A stretch of DNA of 64,000 bases from Trichomonas vaginalis G3. Lineage: Eukaryota; Parabasalia; Trichomonadida; Trichomonadidae. The DNA is taken from positions 8,060,001 through 8,124,000 of the forward strand of contig NC_067203.1 in NCBI RefSeq assembly GCF_026262505.1, written 5' to 3'. Below the pieces are notes generated by a model, which had not been told where the DNA came from, made no database searches, and saw only the letters and a program-made list of their open reading frames with translations. Below are positions 45,696 through 55,022 of the stretch, piece by piece. How positions within the stretch are numbered: the first letter of the stretch is position 1; every line of letters begins with the position of its first letter. The translations under genes and the position numbers were made by a program.

Positions 45696-48646
45696 TCAGG
45701 CCGTTCTAACCCATGCATAAACTGTAATATACGGTGGCATATAATCTGCACCCGAGCCTGTTGGATTTGTTGTGAAAGTGTGTGAATGATTTCCTCCTGG
45801 TTCAGTTGGTCGAAAAGTCTTTTTTGCTGAATTGTTATAAGATGGAGATAAAACGTCATTGCCAGCTTCATAGTCTGAGTTGTATAATGGGTGGTCTCTT
45901 AATGAGTGGCTATGGTCGCCAGAAAAGTTTGTAGTTCCTGTATGAGTGTGCGCAGGTAAGTTTGCTTCTTTAATTTTCTTTGAGCCTCCTGTTTGCTTTG
46001 AAGAGTTAGCACAGTATAAGAATTTGTCTACAATCTGCTGCCACGTACCAAAACCAAACTTGCGGGATTTGTTGAGTTCATTGACGTATAAATAGAGCCT
46101 ATAGGATATAATGTTTGAAGTATTTCAGTCTTTAATGTTTGAAGCTCTGTTTTGTCAGCTTTCTTATCATATAAATCTTGAGCAGTGAATTTAACATTAT
46201 TTTCATCATCCATGACATAAACATTTTTACAGCTAATGTCTTTCTTCGTTGTTTATGTTTTCATTCGATGTTAAACCTTGTGGAAAGTTAGGAGGTTTAT
46301 AATATAATGCATCCCCACCAGTTCCGCCAACCGTTCCTTCAATACTTTCTATAGCAACAGTTGAGAAGGAGTTATGTGTATGTTCTTTATCTGCTTTTTT
46401 ATCTAACATTGCTGGTAGTTCATATGTTTCAAAGTTTCTGACATGACCTTCGATTTCATACATTTGTTATTTAAGGAGTTTAGTGTATCTTTTACGCTTG
46501 TACTTGGATTCTCTAAAGGTGCACTTGAACCAAGGGTATAGTTCAATATTATGTCGTCTGCTCTAACAGTAGTGAAGGATTCATGTGTATGGTTCTTGTC
46601 AGCTTTACTATTTAATGTAGCTTGAAGTTCATTTATATCGGAGATATTGTGTTTATGAGATTTCAAAACTTTGTTCGTTGCGTCAAGTTCATCTTTGTCA
46701 GCTTTACTTTTAATAGCATCTTCAAAAGTTATTTTTGCCTTAACTCTCAAAGTAAATCTTGGTTCAACTAATACACCGTTAACAAAGAAGTATGAAGCAT
46801 AAATTTCATTGTTATAACCAAATGCTTCTGGTGCTTTACCTGTGTCATACTGTACAGTACAGCGTATGTCATAACCTTCAGCACGAATGAATTTATATCT
46901 TCTTTCATTAACATCTTCCGTCTTCACTTCTTCATCCTGTGTTAAATATCCATGATAATCCGTTATAATCTGTTCATCTGAACTTATATAATGAACATGG
47001 TTTTTATCTGCTTTATTATCTAATTTCTCATTAACATCATTCACCTCTAATTCAACTCTTCCGCCAGAACTCTTATTATCATTAATCTTTTTCATTAATT
47101 CAGTAATTACGTCATAAAGACTATATTCTGTTTTCGGTTCTGTAAATAATGAGTCAAAATTTCTTTTCATCATTACATCACTTACATTAATGATATCAGC
47201 TATACCTTTTTCATTTATTCTCTTCATTAGTTCTGCAATAATGACGAATATATAATCTGTTAATTTATTCTCTTCATCAAGGGTTATAGAATGATTTGAA
47301 ATCGAATCATTAACACCTCTAAATAAATCAATAACTTCAGGATACACGTTTTTAATGTCTCGAATAACCTGACCCGTATCCTCTGGTTTCTCCTCTTCTT
47401 CGTGGGCTTCGCCCTCGCCGCTACGCGGCTTTATGTCTCTAGCCATCATCAACGCAGCCATAACCGGAGGGTTTGTTGCTACCTGTTCGAAAATCTGTCC
47501 GTTATGTATGGTATATCTAAATAATTTCTTTGTGTTTGTTAAAACATTTGAAACAAGTCTTTTAAAACCATCTACAAAATTTCCCGTTTCACCTAATGTT
47601 CTTGCAGCATCTACAAGCTCACCCATTCCCGCTTTTGACCCCAAAAACGTCCATATTGCATTTATCTCACTCTGTATCGTTGTCCATTCAGCGAAACTAA
47701 CACCCGCATTCGCTAAGTCGAAAATGAAACCCAGTGGATCGAACTTAATTCCGCCTTCTTTTTCAATTTCAACGAACTCACTAACATGAGATTTTAAATA
47801 TTCTTTCGTTAAAATCGTTTTTCCTGATGTCATGCTGTTAACGGAACTATCACCGTCAAAAGTTAACGAATTCAATTTCGTCATTGATGCTTTTATTTCA
47901 TACACCGCTTTATCTATAGTTTTTAACTCACCTTCTTTAGAAGTGTATGAAACATTAATGAATGAATTATATGTATTCATGAATGAGTTAAAATCAATGA
48001 TTTTCATTAATGAAGCTTTTAATGATTCATTAACTGTTGAATCCCTTAAAGCAATTAATGAACTGTCATTTATGAAAGGTACACTGCAAACCGTCGAGTT
48101 TGGATCAAATGCTGTAGTTGGTGCAGGAGTATTAATTATATAAGTCATTAAATCATTAAGTGACGTAAATAATGTTGTTGTTTTTGATTTAATTTCTTTA
48201 GCATCTGTTATATACGGTAATTTTATTTCTGTAGTTTCTGAATTAAAGATATTCGCTAAAATGTTTTGTAAACTGTTTTGAACAGCTGTATAAACCGTTG
48301 AATTCGGAACTCTTACGATTTCACCGTCCTTAATAAAGGGCATTGTACATGGCGTAGTGCTTGGGTCAAATCTTTCGGGATTATAATTCAACATATATTC
48401 TAATGCTTCATAAACAGACCTATATACTGTTGTGTTATCTTTTTCAATAATTTCACCGTCCTTTATGAAAGGCATTGTGCATGGCGTTAATATTGGAATG
48501 AATTTTTCAAATTCTTTCCATGAGATATAATGTTCAGTTTTTCCATCAGTGATAATTAAATGCTCATCATCAAATGAAAATGTGTATGAACCGAAAATTA
48601 ATCTTTTCGCTCTATCAGCTTCATAAGAATATGCGGATATACTCAT
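45696..48646 (-). pseudogene. Tail-collar-type fibre protein (C-terminal frameshifts)
   Basis: The first 747 residues (48646 to 46403) are intact: a head region (MSISAYSYEADRAKRLIFGS), three repeats of TPCTMPFIKDGEI(V/I), a helical middle, and KADK(N)H(V/T)H fibre repeats. The coding signal then changes frame (46233-46463, 46028-46213, then to 45696). It still shows KADKTELQTLKTEILQTLYP and the end DYMPPYITVYAWVRTA, as in Maverick A. Likely an attachment fibre with a phage-type receptor-binding tip. A double-hairpin element (47404-47429) codes for part of KPRSGEGEAHEEE. Confidence 0.8.
47404..47429. repeat. Double-hairpin element 6
   Basis: GGGC-TTC-GCCC, spacer TC, GCCGC-TAC-GCGGC, inside the fibre reading frame. 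Confidence 0.88.
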
Positions 48647-48665
48647 ATTTTTAATTAGAATAAAA
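48647..48665. promoter_or_regulatory. 19-bp two-way promoter region
   Basis: ATTTTTAATTAGAATAAAA separates the fibre gene (-, 48646) from the penton-like gene (+, 48666). Confidence 0.6.
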
Positions 48666-49463
48666 ATGTTGTTCTATTTGCAAAGTACTGATCCTAATGA
48701 TTACGGGACATTAAAATTACAAACTAACCTTGGTCTTCAGAATGAACCACTAGCTTTCAGAGTTGTTGACTTCAATACTATCGCTTCATTTGTTATAACA
48801 GACACTAACGATTTCATTACATTTGAAATTGATGGTATTAGTACTGAAATTCATTTTAAAGCAAGAAATAAATATGATATTGATACGTTAGAGAAAAAGA
48901 TTCAGGATCTCATTGATGAAAAATTTAACGGAGCCCTTAACTGTGAATTAACTGATTCAGGAATAATAAAATTTAGTTCCGAAAAAGAATTTAAAATTAC
49001 TGATATGACTCATCGAGCACGTTTATTACTAGGTGCTTATCATCAAGAATTACCATTGAAATCTTCTATTGAAAATCAGAAATATATAATTGAAATGAAA
49101 TCTGCACCCTACATATGTTATGGAAACTGTTTATATGTTGAATCAAAAATAAGTAATGTAACAGGAATTTCAGGAGTTAATAATAAAAATTCTGTTATAG
49201 AATATAAATCGTTCTGTTACGCCGTTAATTCTGTATTCATGCCTAATTTTCCGATTTTATTAAGGCACGAAGGCAAATGGGTTCGAATTCAACCACACCA
49301 TTTAAAAGATATGACATTTAGATTAGTTGATTTTCAAGGCGAACCAATTGAAATTAAAGCTCCTGTGCAGATGACTATAGAAGTTGATTTTTGGTCTAAT
49401 ATAAGAGCTAATGGACTAGATGATGAACCAGGTAGCCGCTACGCGGCGGGGCTTCGCCCATAA
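48666..49463 (+). CDS. Penton/minor-capsid-candidate protein
   Basis: 265 residues, MLFYLQSTDPNDYGTLKLQT on. Beta-rich (FRVVDFNTIASFVITDTNDF; MTFRLVDFQGEPIEIKAPVQ), and parallels the decayed gene at 18366-19156. The last residues (SRYAAGLRP) and stop are supplied by a double-hairpin element, so the C-terminus has been altered by insertion. Position next to the fibre gene fits a vertex protein, but no diagnostic motif is visible. Confidence 0.6.
   Translation: MLFYLQSTDPNDYGTLKLQTNLGLQNEPLAFRVVDFNTIASFVITDTNDFITFEIDGISTEIHFKARNKYDIDTLEKKIQDLIDEKFNGALNCELTDSGIIKFSSEKEFKITDMTHRARLLLGAYHQELPLKSSIENQKYIIEMKSAPYICYGNCLYVESKISNVTGISGVNNKNSVIEYKSFCYAVNSVFMPNFPILLRHEGKWVRIQPHHLKDMTFRLVDFQGEPIEIKAPVQMTIEVDFWSNIRANGLDDEPGSRYAAGLRP
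49435..49459. repeat. Double-hairpin element 7
   Basis: GCCGC-TAC-GCGGC, then G, then GGGC-TTC-GCCC: the two hairpins of element 6 in swapped order but with the same loops. It forms the end of the upstream gene. Confidence 0.88.
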
Positions 49464-49479
49464 AAATATAAATCTTAAA

Positions 49480-50081
49480 TTAATTCGTTAAAACATATTT
49501 CAAGCAAAGTTTATATTCTGTTGAAAGTTTTGTGTATTCATTCGAATATTTATACTTAAACTCAACTCCTGTAGTTCCTGGTGTTTCGATTATTCTAATA
49601 CTTACCGATTTTCATAAATACCGGTATCTGACCACAACATTCGATTTCAGGGTCGAGATAATCAATAACGCACTGTTTCCCTGTTATTCTTGATATAATA
49701 TTTTCTAAATCCTCCTTTGTTAAAATTATTTGATTCTTACTAATAAGATTTGTCAAAAGCTTCTTATCGTCTTTGAGTAAAATTGTTTGGTATAAATTAA
49801 GGAGGTAATGGTCTACGTTATCTGAAGGATTAGTTTGAATGTTTGAATATGGATTGTCGTTGGCATCTCTTGAAATTATAGGCTCTAATGGAGGTGGATA
49901 TTCTAACTTAACTTCACTGTTATCGTTTGCACTTGAAGGATTTCAGTTCTGGCTCTTTATCTTTCAAGTTCTCAGAACTATAATTTTTGATTATAATATT
50001 ATTTGTCGTTCTTGAATCAACATTAGATGTAGGTTCAATAGGAACATTCACTGCATCGGCTAAGATGGATTTACTTCTCAT
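49480..50081 (-). pseudogene. DPxxxCCG-motif protein (frameshifted)
   Basis: Starts MRSKSILADAVNVPIEPTSN at 50081. It shifts near 49935 into NDNSEVKLEYPPPLEPIISR... DYLDPEIECCGQIPVF, and again near 49600 into VEFKYKYSNEYTKLSTEYKL. Homologous to 19157-19738 by the DPxxxCCG motif, the size and the divergent arrangement. Function unknown. Confidence 0.6.
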
Positions 50082-50116
50082 TTTCTAAAGAATAAAAACC
50101 TTTTATTACTATAAAA
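50082..50116. promoter_or_regulatory. 35-bp two-way promoter region
   Basis: Contains TTTCTAAAGAATAAAAACC and TTTTATTACTATAAAA between divergent starts. Confidence 0.5.
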
Positions 50117-50509
50117 ATGAATAATATCTTTGATAAAGGTTTAAACGTGAAACTTGAAAATGAAAATCTTGTTGAATTCACTGAAACGGGTGCAGTTTAT
50201 AAAGATGTTGAGGTGTTAAATAAGAAATCAAAAGGCAGAAGTCGAAATATGAACATCGATTATAAACCATTTACTATTTACGTAAATGATGGTTCTGGTG
50301 GTTCAAATATTAAATATGCAGAAAGTAATAGAGTTTATGCGTTAAAAGGTGAAGCACCATCGATTAAAAACAGTTATTCTAATCTTTATCCTCAAAAACT
50401 GACTGATCCAGAAAGTGTGGACATGAATGACACCAAAAATATAAACAGAAATGGTGATAGAGATGGATGGAATCTATTCACTACACCTCATCTAAAAATA
50501 AAGCTTTAA
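50117..50509 (+). CDS. Hypothetical Maverick protein, 130 residues
   Basis: Starts MNNIFDKGLNVKLENENLVE and ends HLKIKL. Asn/Ser/Gly-rich and polar, without hydrophobic segments; intact. It occupies the place of 19757-20179 in Maverick A (divergent from the CCG gene) but I see no sequence similarity. The stop overlaps the stop of the convergent ATPase gene by a few bases. Confidence 0.55.
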   Translation: MNNIFDKGLNVKLENENLVEFTETGAVYKDVEVLNKKSKGRSRNMNIDYKPFTIYVNDGSGGSNIKYAESNRVYALKGEAPSIKNSYSNLYPQKLTDPESVDMNDTKNINRNGDRDGWNLFTTPHLKIKL

Positions 50510-51390
50510 AATAATGTTGGTCTTTCCCAAGGTATATTTTTAACATTAATTGTATTAGTCATTATATGAATTTCTAAATATGAACGTGGTGAAATGAGTG
50601 ATTTATAAGCATCCCAGATTTCATCAAAAGGTAATGTTTATACCTGATTGCTTCCAAATTAATTCTATATCGTATTTTGAGAAACCTTGAAATATAACGA
50701 AATCAGTAAAACGTTTAATGTTTAAAGCTAAAAACCTCCACGTTTGCATAAGTATTGCTACAGTCATGTGATAATGTCTGACTTTAGTAATTAAATTAGC
50801 TAATGGTGAATCTGGTTTTGAAACTAAACCTTTACCAGCGAAATCATCACAAACTAATAAAGTGTTTGATGGATATTTTTTAAAAGGATATTTTGAAAGT
50901 TTGAGAGAATGTAGTTTGTAAGTCTTTTCATATCATACGTACCATCCTGCTGTCTCAAATGATGTTTATCAATAATTCTTTCCATTTCTTCCGAGGTCTT
51001 TTGCATGCCAGATTGTATAAATTCAACTATTGCATAATATTTCTTCTTTCTTCTTATATATTGTTGAAGAAAAGAAATTAATTCGCTATCTGGAACTTTA
51101 ATTACTGATGCCTGACCTTTATCCATAAACGTTTTCGCTGTTGAATCCATTGAATCTGAAGTTGCTGATATAATGATTTGGTCATAATATGAATCTTGAC
51201 CTAAACGTTCAGTAATTAAAATATGACGTATTAAATTAAAAGTCTTTCCCGAACCCATTTTTCCGCAATAGAAATACACACCGTTTGAACAGAACTGATA
51301 ATCCTTACTGAAGGGAAGAATTAAAGAACTATTGAGTTTATCAGATTTTTCATTCATTTTTTCATCTACTTCTTCAAATAAATGTTTCAT
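50506..51390 (-). pseudogene. DNA-packaging ATPase (frameshifted)
   Basis: The N-terminal 178 residues (51390-50854) hold Walker A YFYCGKMGSGKTFN. The coding signal moves frame near 50880, giving Walker B TLLVCDDFAG and sensor MTVAILMQTWRF, and again near 50640 for the end WERPTLF. Same family as 15274-16149. Two indels make it non-functional unless they are sequencing errors. Confidence 0.78.
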
Positions 51391-51406
51391 TTTATTATAA
51401 TTAAAA
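51391..51406. promoter_or_regulatory. 16-bp two-way promoter region
   Basis: TTTATTATAATTAAAA separates the divergent ATPase (-) and 51407 (+) starts. Confidence 0.6.
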
Positions 51407-52324
51407 ATGCAAGTCAGAAATTTTGTTAATACCGTTCCCAGTCTTAATGATAAAAGTATTAAAATCTATTATGAGCACATATTTTCACAACCGTTTAAAA
51501 TAATCAATGGTGAATACATTTATGAATACCCTAAACACTGGGTTGATTATAACACTGGCGAAAAAGCAATTGAAATAAGACAGATAAAAACCATTCCTGC
51601 AGGACGAACCATTGAATTATATAACTTTGGAATAATAAGAGATAATCATCAATATGATTTACAGATTTATATAGATTTAGACACAGGAGATGATATGACA
51701 GCATTTAATAAAAAGATTAAATCGGTTCTTATTGAACAGTTAAAAGGTGCCGGATATCCTCAACCTAATGAAGTTGATATGTTTTATAGTTTTGAAACTA
51801 ATTCAATAGAATTTCGTGTTAATTCAAATTCAAAAGCTGGTTTCATATTTGATTTAAAAGATAAGCCGCTTAGCGGCGTGGACGTAGTCTGTGCTGTCGG
51901 TGATGAGATTGAAAATGTATACACGAATAAAAATTTTCAAGAGATTACAGGAATTAATAATGATGAATGCTTTTATCGATTTGCTCAGTTCGGAGCAGAA
52001 CAGATAACATTAAATGACCTCCTGGAGTACTTACCAAAATCAATTTCCATTAAAAATGATGGTTGTTTATTAACATCAATTTCATTTAATGGTGTTTGGT
52101 CCAGAGAAGCGGCAATCATTAAATCAAGTATAAGTGAATTCGCTGAAGATTCTATTTTATGTTTATCAAACTGTTTATATTCTCCGCCGAAGCATTATTC
52201 AATAACTAATTATGTTAATAAATTTAATATAAAATTAGTTGAACCATCGAGTCTAAAAGATATTGTCCTTCCTGATGACAGAAAAGATAGTATTATTATC
52301 GAACTCATATTAATCGCTTATTAA
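51407..52324 (+). CDS. Virion-candidate protein
   Basis: 305 residues, intact. YIYEYPKHWVDYNTGEKAIE near residue 38 is shared with the decayed Maverick A gene 3849-4627. Beta-rich with two Cys-containing strands near the C-terminus (DSILCLSNCLYSPPKHYSIT). A single hairpin (51865-51877) codes for PLSGV. It may be a second capsid-surface or vertex protein; no known domain recognised. Confidence 0.6.
   Translation: MQVRNFVNTVPSLNDKSIKIYYEHIFSQPFKIINGEYIYEYPKHWVDYNTGEKAIEIRQIKTIPAGRTIELYNFGIIRDNHQYDLQIYIDLDTGDDMTAFNKKIKSVLIEQLKGAGYPQPNEVDMFYSFETNSIEFRVNSNSKAGFIFDLKDKPLSGVDVVCAVGDEIENVYTNKNFQEITGINNDECFYRFAQFGAEQITLNDLLEYLPKSISIKNDGCLLTSISFNGVWSREAAIIKSSISEFAEDSILCLSNCLYSPPKHYSITNYVNKFNIKLVEPSSLKDIVLPDDRKDSIIIELILIAY
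51865..51877. repeat. Single GC hairpin (element 8)
   Basis: GCCGC-TTA-GCGGC inside the reading frame of 51407-52324; half of a double-hairpin unit. Confidence 0.8.
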
Positions 52325-52341
52325 AATTTAATTATATATAA

Positions 52342-52598
52342 ATGAGTTCAACGACTGAAAGCGCATGGGCTAGTTTTGATGAAGATCCTAAACCGCGGAA
52401 CTATAATAGAATTGTAATTCCTGTAGGTCTTTTATTAGCTGCGGTGCTGTAGCGGGACCATATTTATATAGAAATTTATATAGAACACCGATTAATTCAA
52501 CTGCCGGGGCTGATCTTATTCCAACAGGTCTGAAAAAATCTACACCGATTCAAACAAGCCGACACAGGAAAGGAAGGAACACTCACATTAGTCATTAA
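52342..52598 (+). pseudogene. Small membrane protein (one frameshift)
   Basis: MSSTTESAWASFDEDPKPRN then a hydrophobic stretch IVIPVGLLLAA. After a one-base shift near 52445 it continues AVAGPYLYRNLYRTPINSTA and ends RKGRNTHISH. Together about 85 residues with one membrane span and a basic tail. No family recognised. Confidence 0.5.
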
Positions 52599-52633
52599 TT
52601 ATTTAAAGAATAGAAGAAATTAATTTGTAATAA

Positions 52634-52832
52634 ATGACGTCGTTAAATGTAAAAATAATTTGTGATGATATTACTATCATTGATGATGTAAGTGAGTGTG
52701 AATATAATTGATAGAATTAATGAACTAATAAAGAGGTTCAGTGGTGAAAAAGTCAGAGTTTCATTAACGTTTAGCTCCGATGAAAAATTTTATGAGTTAA
52801 TCATTATGAGAAATGATTTTAATAAGCATTAA
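52634..52832 (+). pseudogene. Small hypothetical protein (one frameshift)
   Basis: MTSLNVKIICDDITIIDDVS, then after a shift near 52700 IIDRINELIKRFSGEKVRVS to MRNDFNKH. About 65 residues of beta-alpha-beta type. The stop overlaps the next start (TAAATGG). Confidence 0.45.
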
Positions 52833-53354
52833 ATGGTATTTTCAACACTATCAGCTTTGTATGGAGGTTATAAAGCTATTGACGGTTTAACTGGTGGAGC
52901 TGTATCAAAAGCTTTAAAAAATAATGCTGGAATGCTTGTGGGAGCTGCTGCCAGAAAATTAAAATCTGAAAAGTTAAAGAAATTAGGTAACTGGGTCGCT
53001 GACCAGTCGCAAAACCTTTTAGGTGAAGATAATGAAATATCTAAGCAGTTAAAAGATTTTAAAGGTCAGCTGAATGGCGAAGAGTTTAAATTAAATTCAC
53101 TTAAAGAAAAGGAGAAACAGCCAGAATATCCACCAATTGAGGCACCGCCGATTAATTCAGCACCTGCGCCATCACCAGCACCAGCGCCAGTAACTGCAGT
53201 CGCACCATATGACCCTGGCGGTTATGGAAGACCTTTTGACCCTAAAACAGGAGGTTCGAATTGGTTCCATTACGGTCGAAGATATATTTTAGCTAAAATC
53301 GCAAAAGCAAAGAAACTGTTAAAAACTAAAAAGAAACCAAGAGTTTTAAAGTAA
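52833..53354 (+). CDS. Amphipathic virion-candidate protein with Pro-rich tail
   Basis: 173 residues. Gly/Ala-rich amphipathic N-terminus (MVFSTLSALYGGYKAIDGLT, NNAGMLVGAAARKLKSEKLK), Lys/Glu helix, then PAPSPAPAPVTAVAPYDPGG and a very basic end KKLLKTKKKPRVLK. Same architecture as 6851-7243 and 3532-3773 in Maverick A. The basic tail could bind DNA; membrane activity of the N-terminus is inference. Confidence 0.6.
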   Translation: MVFSTLSALYGGYKAIDGLTGGAVSKALKNNAGMLVGAAARKLKSEKLKKLGNWVADQSQNLLGEDNEISKQLKDFKGQLNGEEFKLNSLKEKEKQPEYPPIEAPPINSAPAPSPAPAPVTAVAPYDPGGYGRPFDPKTGGSNWFHYGRRYILAKIAKAKKLLKTKKKPRVLK

Positions 53355-53358
53355 TTAA

Positions 53359-53577
53359 ATGGTTAGAGATGTTCTCGAATACCCTGCACCACCTGAAACG
53401 CCTAACAATAATGATTTATATAATCGATTGAAAACTTTAGGTAAAGCGTATTTATGGTTTAATTATCCTTATCATATGGCGGCTTATAAACTTTATAAAC
53501 ACTATAAAGAAAGTAATAGACCTTCAACCGACCTAGTTGATCCGCAGGAATTAAGGAAAAGACGACGAAGCCGCTAA
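53359..53577 (+). CDS. Small basic protein with hairpin-altered end
   Basis: 72 residues, MVRDVLEYPAPPETPNNNDL on, with an aromatic helix (YLWFNYPYHMAAYKLYKHYK) and RKRRRSR end. The stop codon lies inside a double-hairpin element, which has therefore set the present C-terminus. It starts four bases after the previous stop. Confidence 0.55.
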   Translation: MVRDVLEYPAPPETPNNNDLYNRLKTLGKAYLWFNYPYHMAAYKLYKHYKESNRPSTDLVDPQELRKRRRSR

Positions 53578-53603
53578 GCGACTCAGATGGACTCAGAGAG
53601 TCC
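53570..53603. repeat. Double-hairpin element 9
   Basis: GCCGC-TAA-GCGAC (one mismatch), spacer TCAGAT, GGACTC-AGA-GAGTCC. The second stem equals that of element 1 with the loop inverted (AGA against TCT). Confidence 0.85.
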
Positions 53604-53658
53604 TCATAAAAAATAAAGTTAATTTTAAAAATATTTTTTATTTTTTACTTTTAATAAA

Positions 53659-53889
53659 ATGAGTACTAAAATTACTGAAGCAACAAAACAAAAGTTTTTA
53701 GTTGAATACATTAAATCAGAAACTATTCCAGAAGGTTTTTATGTTCATCAAATGAAAGATGGTAGAGTTCAATTTAGAAAAATTAAGCAGCCATTAGATA
53801 AAAATGGTATTTTGAGAAAGATTAAATTATATGAAGATAATATAGCAGAACTGAAGAAGAAATTAGAAGAATTCGAAAAATCAGATTAA
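53659..53889 (+). CDS. Small protein with beta module and coiled coil
   Basis: 76 residues. FYVHQMKDGRVQFRKIKQPL (residues 28-47) matches the module in 7437-8021 and 34070-34528; the C-terminus is a short coiled coil (LYEDNIAELKKKLEEFEKSD). Intact, leader TTTTTTATTTTTTACTTTTA. Function unknown. Confidence 0.6.
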   Translation: MSTKITEATKQKFLVEYIKSETIPEGFYVHQMKDGRVQFRKIKQPLDKNGILRKIKLYEDNIAELKKKLEEFEKSD

Positions 53890-53937
53890 GCTTAGAGATA
53901 TAAAGATATGAAATAATAAATTTTATTTTTATATAAA

Positions 53938-54078
53938 ATGAATTTTACTAATAAATTATTAATTATTGTTTCATTACTTCTCATCTCCCGTGAAGCTCGT
54001 TTATGGTATGAATCTATAAAAGAGTTTGAAGACAGCAGCAATGACATTCCTGAATCATGCCAGCATATTTACTGTTAA
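53938..54078 (+). CDS. Small membrane or secreted protein
   Basis: 46 residues: MNFTNKLLIIVSLLLISREA is a signal-anchor-like hydrophobic start, followed by an acidic segment with two Cys (SSNDIPESCQHIYC). Same size and layout as 2996-3127. Leader ATTTTATTTTTATATAAA. Confidence 0.55.
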   Translation: MNFTNKLLIIVSLLLISREARLWYESIKEFEDSSNDIPESCQHIYC

Positions 54079-54086
54079 AATTCACA

Positions 54087-54116
54087 AGACTCAAAGGGTC
54101 TGAGCCGCTAAGCGGC
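54087..54116. repeat. Double-hairpin element 10
   Basis: AGACTC-AAA-GGGTCT (one G-T pair), spacer GA, GCCGC-TAA-GCGGC. It lies in the spacer after the last Maverick B gene and is followed by a cassette-flank repeat. Confidence 0.85.
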
Positions 54117-54117
54117 G

Positions 54118-54480
54118 AGGTTAGAAATGAGGTTAGATATCGGGTTAGATCTACCCTAAAATTAATTTTATCATTTATGAAAAATTCAGTATATACAGAA
54201 ATTAAAAAATTTTTGAATTAATTTATTTTTAAGTTTATTTTTTTACTCTGGGTGTTAAAATCTATGATAAAAAAATAAATAAAAAATTTTAACGTTAATT
54301 TTTAAAGTTAATTTTTTAAAAATTATTTTTTTTATTTTTGTAAATGTCAAAATATTTTAACGTTAATTTTTAAGTTTATTTTTTTTATTTTGTGAAGTGT
54401 CAAAAATTTTAACGTTAATTTTTAAAGTTAATTTTTAAAAATTATTTTTTTTATTTTTGTAAATGTCAAAATATTTTATG
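54118..54480. repeat. Flank repeat and AT-rich tandem block
   Basis: A reverse cassette-flank unit (54118-54165), then about two and a half copies of a ~130-bp AT-rich unit containing TTTTAACGTTAATTTTTAA and TTGTAAATGTCAAAATATTT. No gene. This is the last part attributable to Maverick B. Confidence 0.7.
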
Positions 54481-54503
54481 TGTCAAACGGTTTTTTGCAG
54501 ATT

Positions 54504-54553
54504 CTAGTAATTTGGGGTCTGAGGGGTGTAGACCCTTGGTACCCAATTACTAG
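54504..54553. repeat. Interrupted hairpin
   Basis: CTAGTAATT...AATTACTAG with an inner pair GGGGTCT/AGACCC. It lies directly before the integrase fragment and may be an element boundary. Confidence 0.55.
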
Positions 54554-54560
54554 ATACTAA

Positions 54561-55022
54561 CTTAGCCGCAAAGTCCTAGCGTGTATACAAATACCAGATA
54601 TGCTGGCAGCGACGACAGCGAACGTTGCGGCTTCCGCCTTCATTGAATTTGGCGCCCCTTATTGTTTCTGGACCGACAACGGTTCAGAAAATAGGGGCGC
54701 CTTTCAAGATCTACTTGATCTTTGGGGCGTCCAATGGCGGCATACAGACTCTCATTCTCCCTACCAAAATGGGAAGATTGAGAGATTCTGGCCGACATTG
54801 GAGCGCTGCCAAAGCATTCAGGCTATTCCTGCCTTTATTTGGGAGTACAATAATAACACACGGCATGAAGATCTCCCAATTAATCCATTAACTGGAACAA
54901 ATTACACGCCAAATCAAATGTATCAGCTGAAACCGAAATACACAAATGCAGATATAGAAAGGTTGTGGCAAATATGGGATACAGATACAGGCATGACCGC
55001 TGTTGACACATTCACAGCGTAA
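54561..55022 (+). pseudogene. Retroviral-type integrase core fragment
   Basis: The open frame begins after a stop at 54558-54560 (first ATG at 54600) and runs to the TAA at 55020. It includes FWTDNGSENRG (second catalytic Asp), SHSPYQNGKIERFWPTLERC with catalytic Glu 35 residues later, and a normal C-terminal helix region. The first catalytic Asp and N-terminal domain are missing, so it is a 5'-truncated copy. It is not related closely to the two Maverick integrases, which lack this Glu. It is probably a remnant of another transposon family of the host. Confidence 0.75.

Larger units (their letters stand above)
33713..54480. mobile_element. Maverick B (Polinton-type), probably truncated
   Basis: It has PolB, integrase, packaging ATPase, major capsid protein, two virion-candidate proteins, collar fibre, HNH protein, KilA-N protein and several small genes. 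Sequences differ strongly from Maverick A except for the cassette gene at 42149. If 33190-33712 is its left terminal repeat, the element starts at 33190. No right terminal repeat or target duplication is recognisable; the end near 54480 is set by loss of Maverick-type genes and an AT-rich tandem block. No SF3 helicase or methyltransferase was seen. Confidence 0.8.

Noticed and set aside
54504-54553. Right terminal repeat of Maverick B
   Set aside because: The hairpin has no inverted copy near 33190-33830, and no matching target duplication was found.
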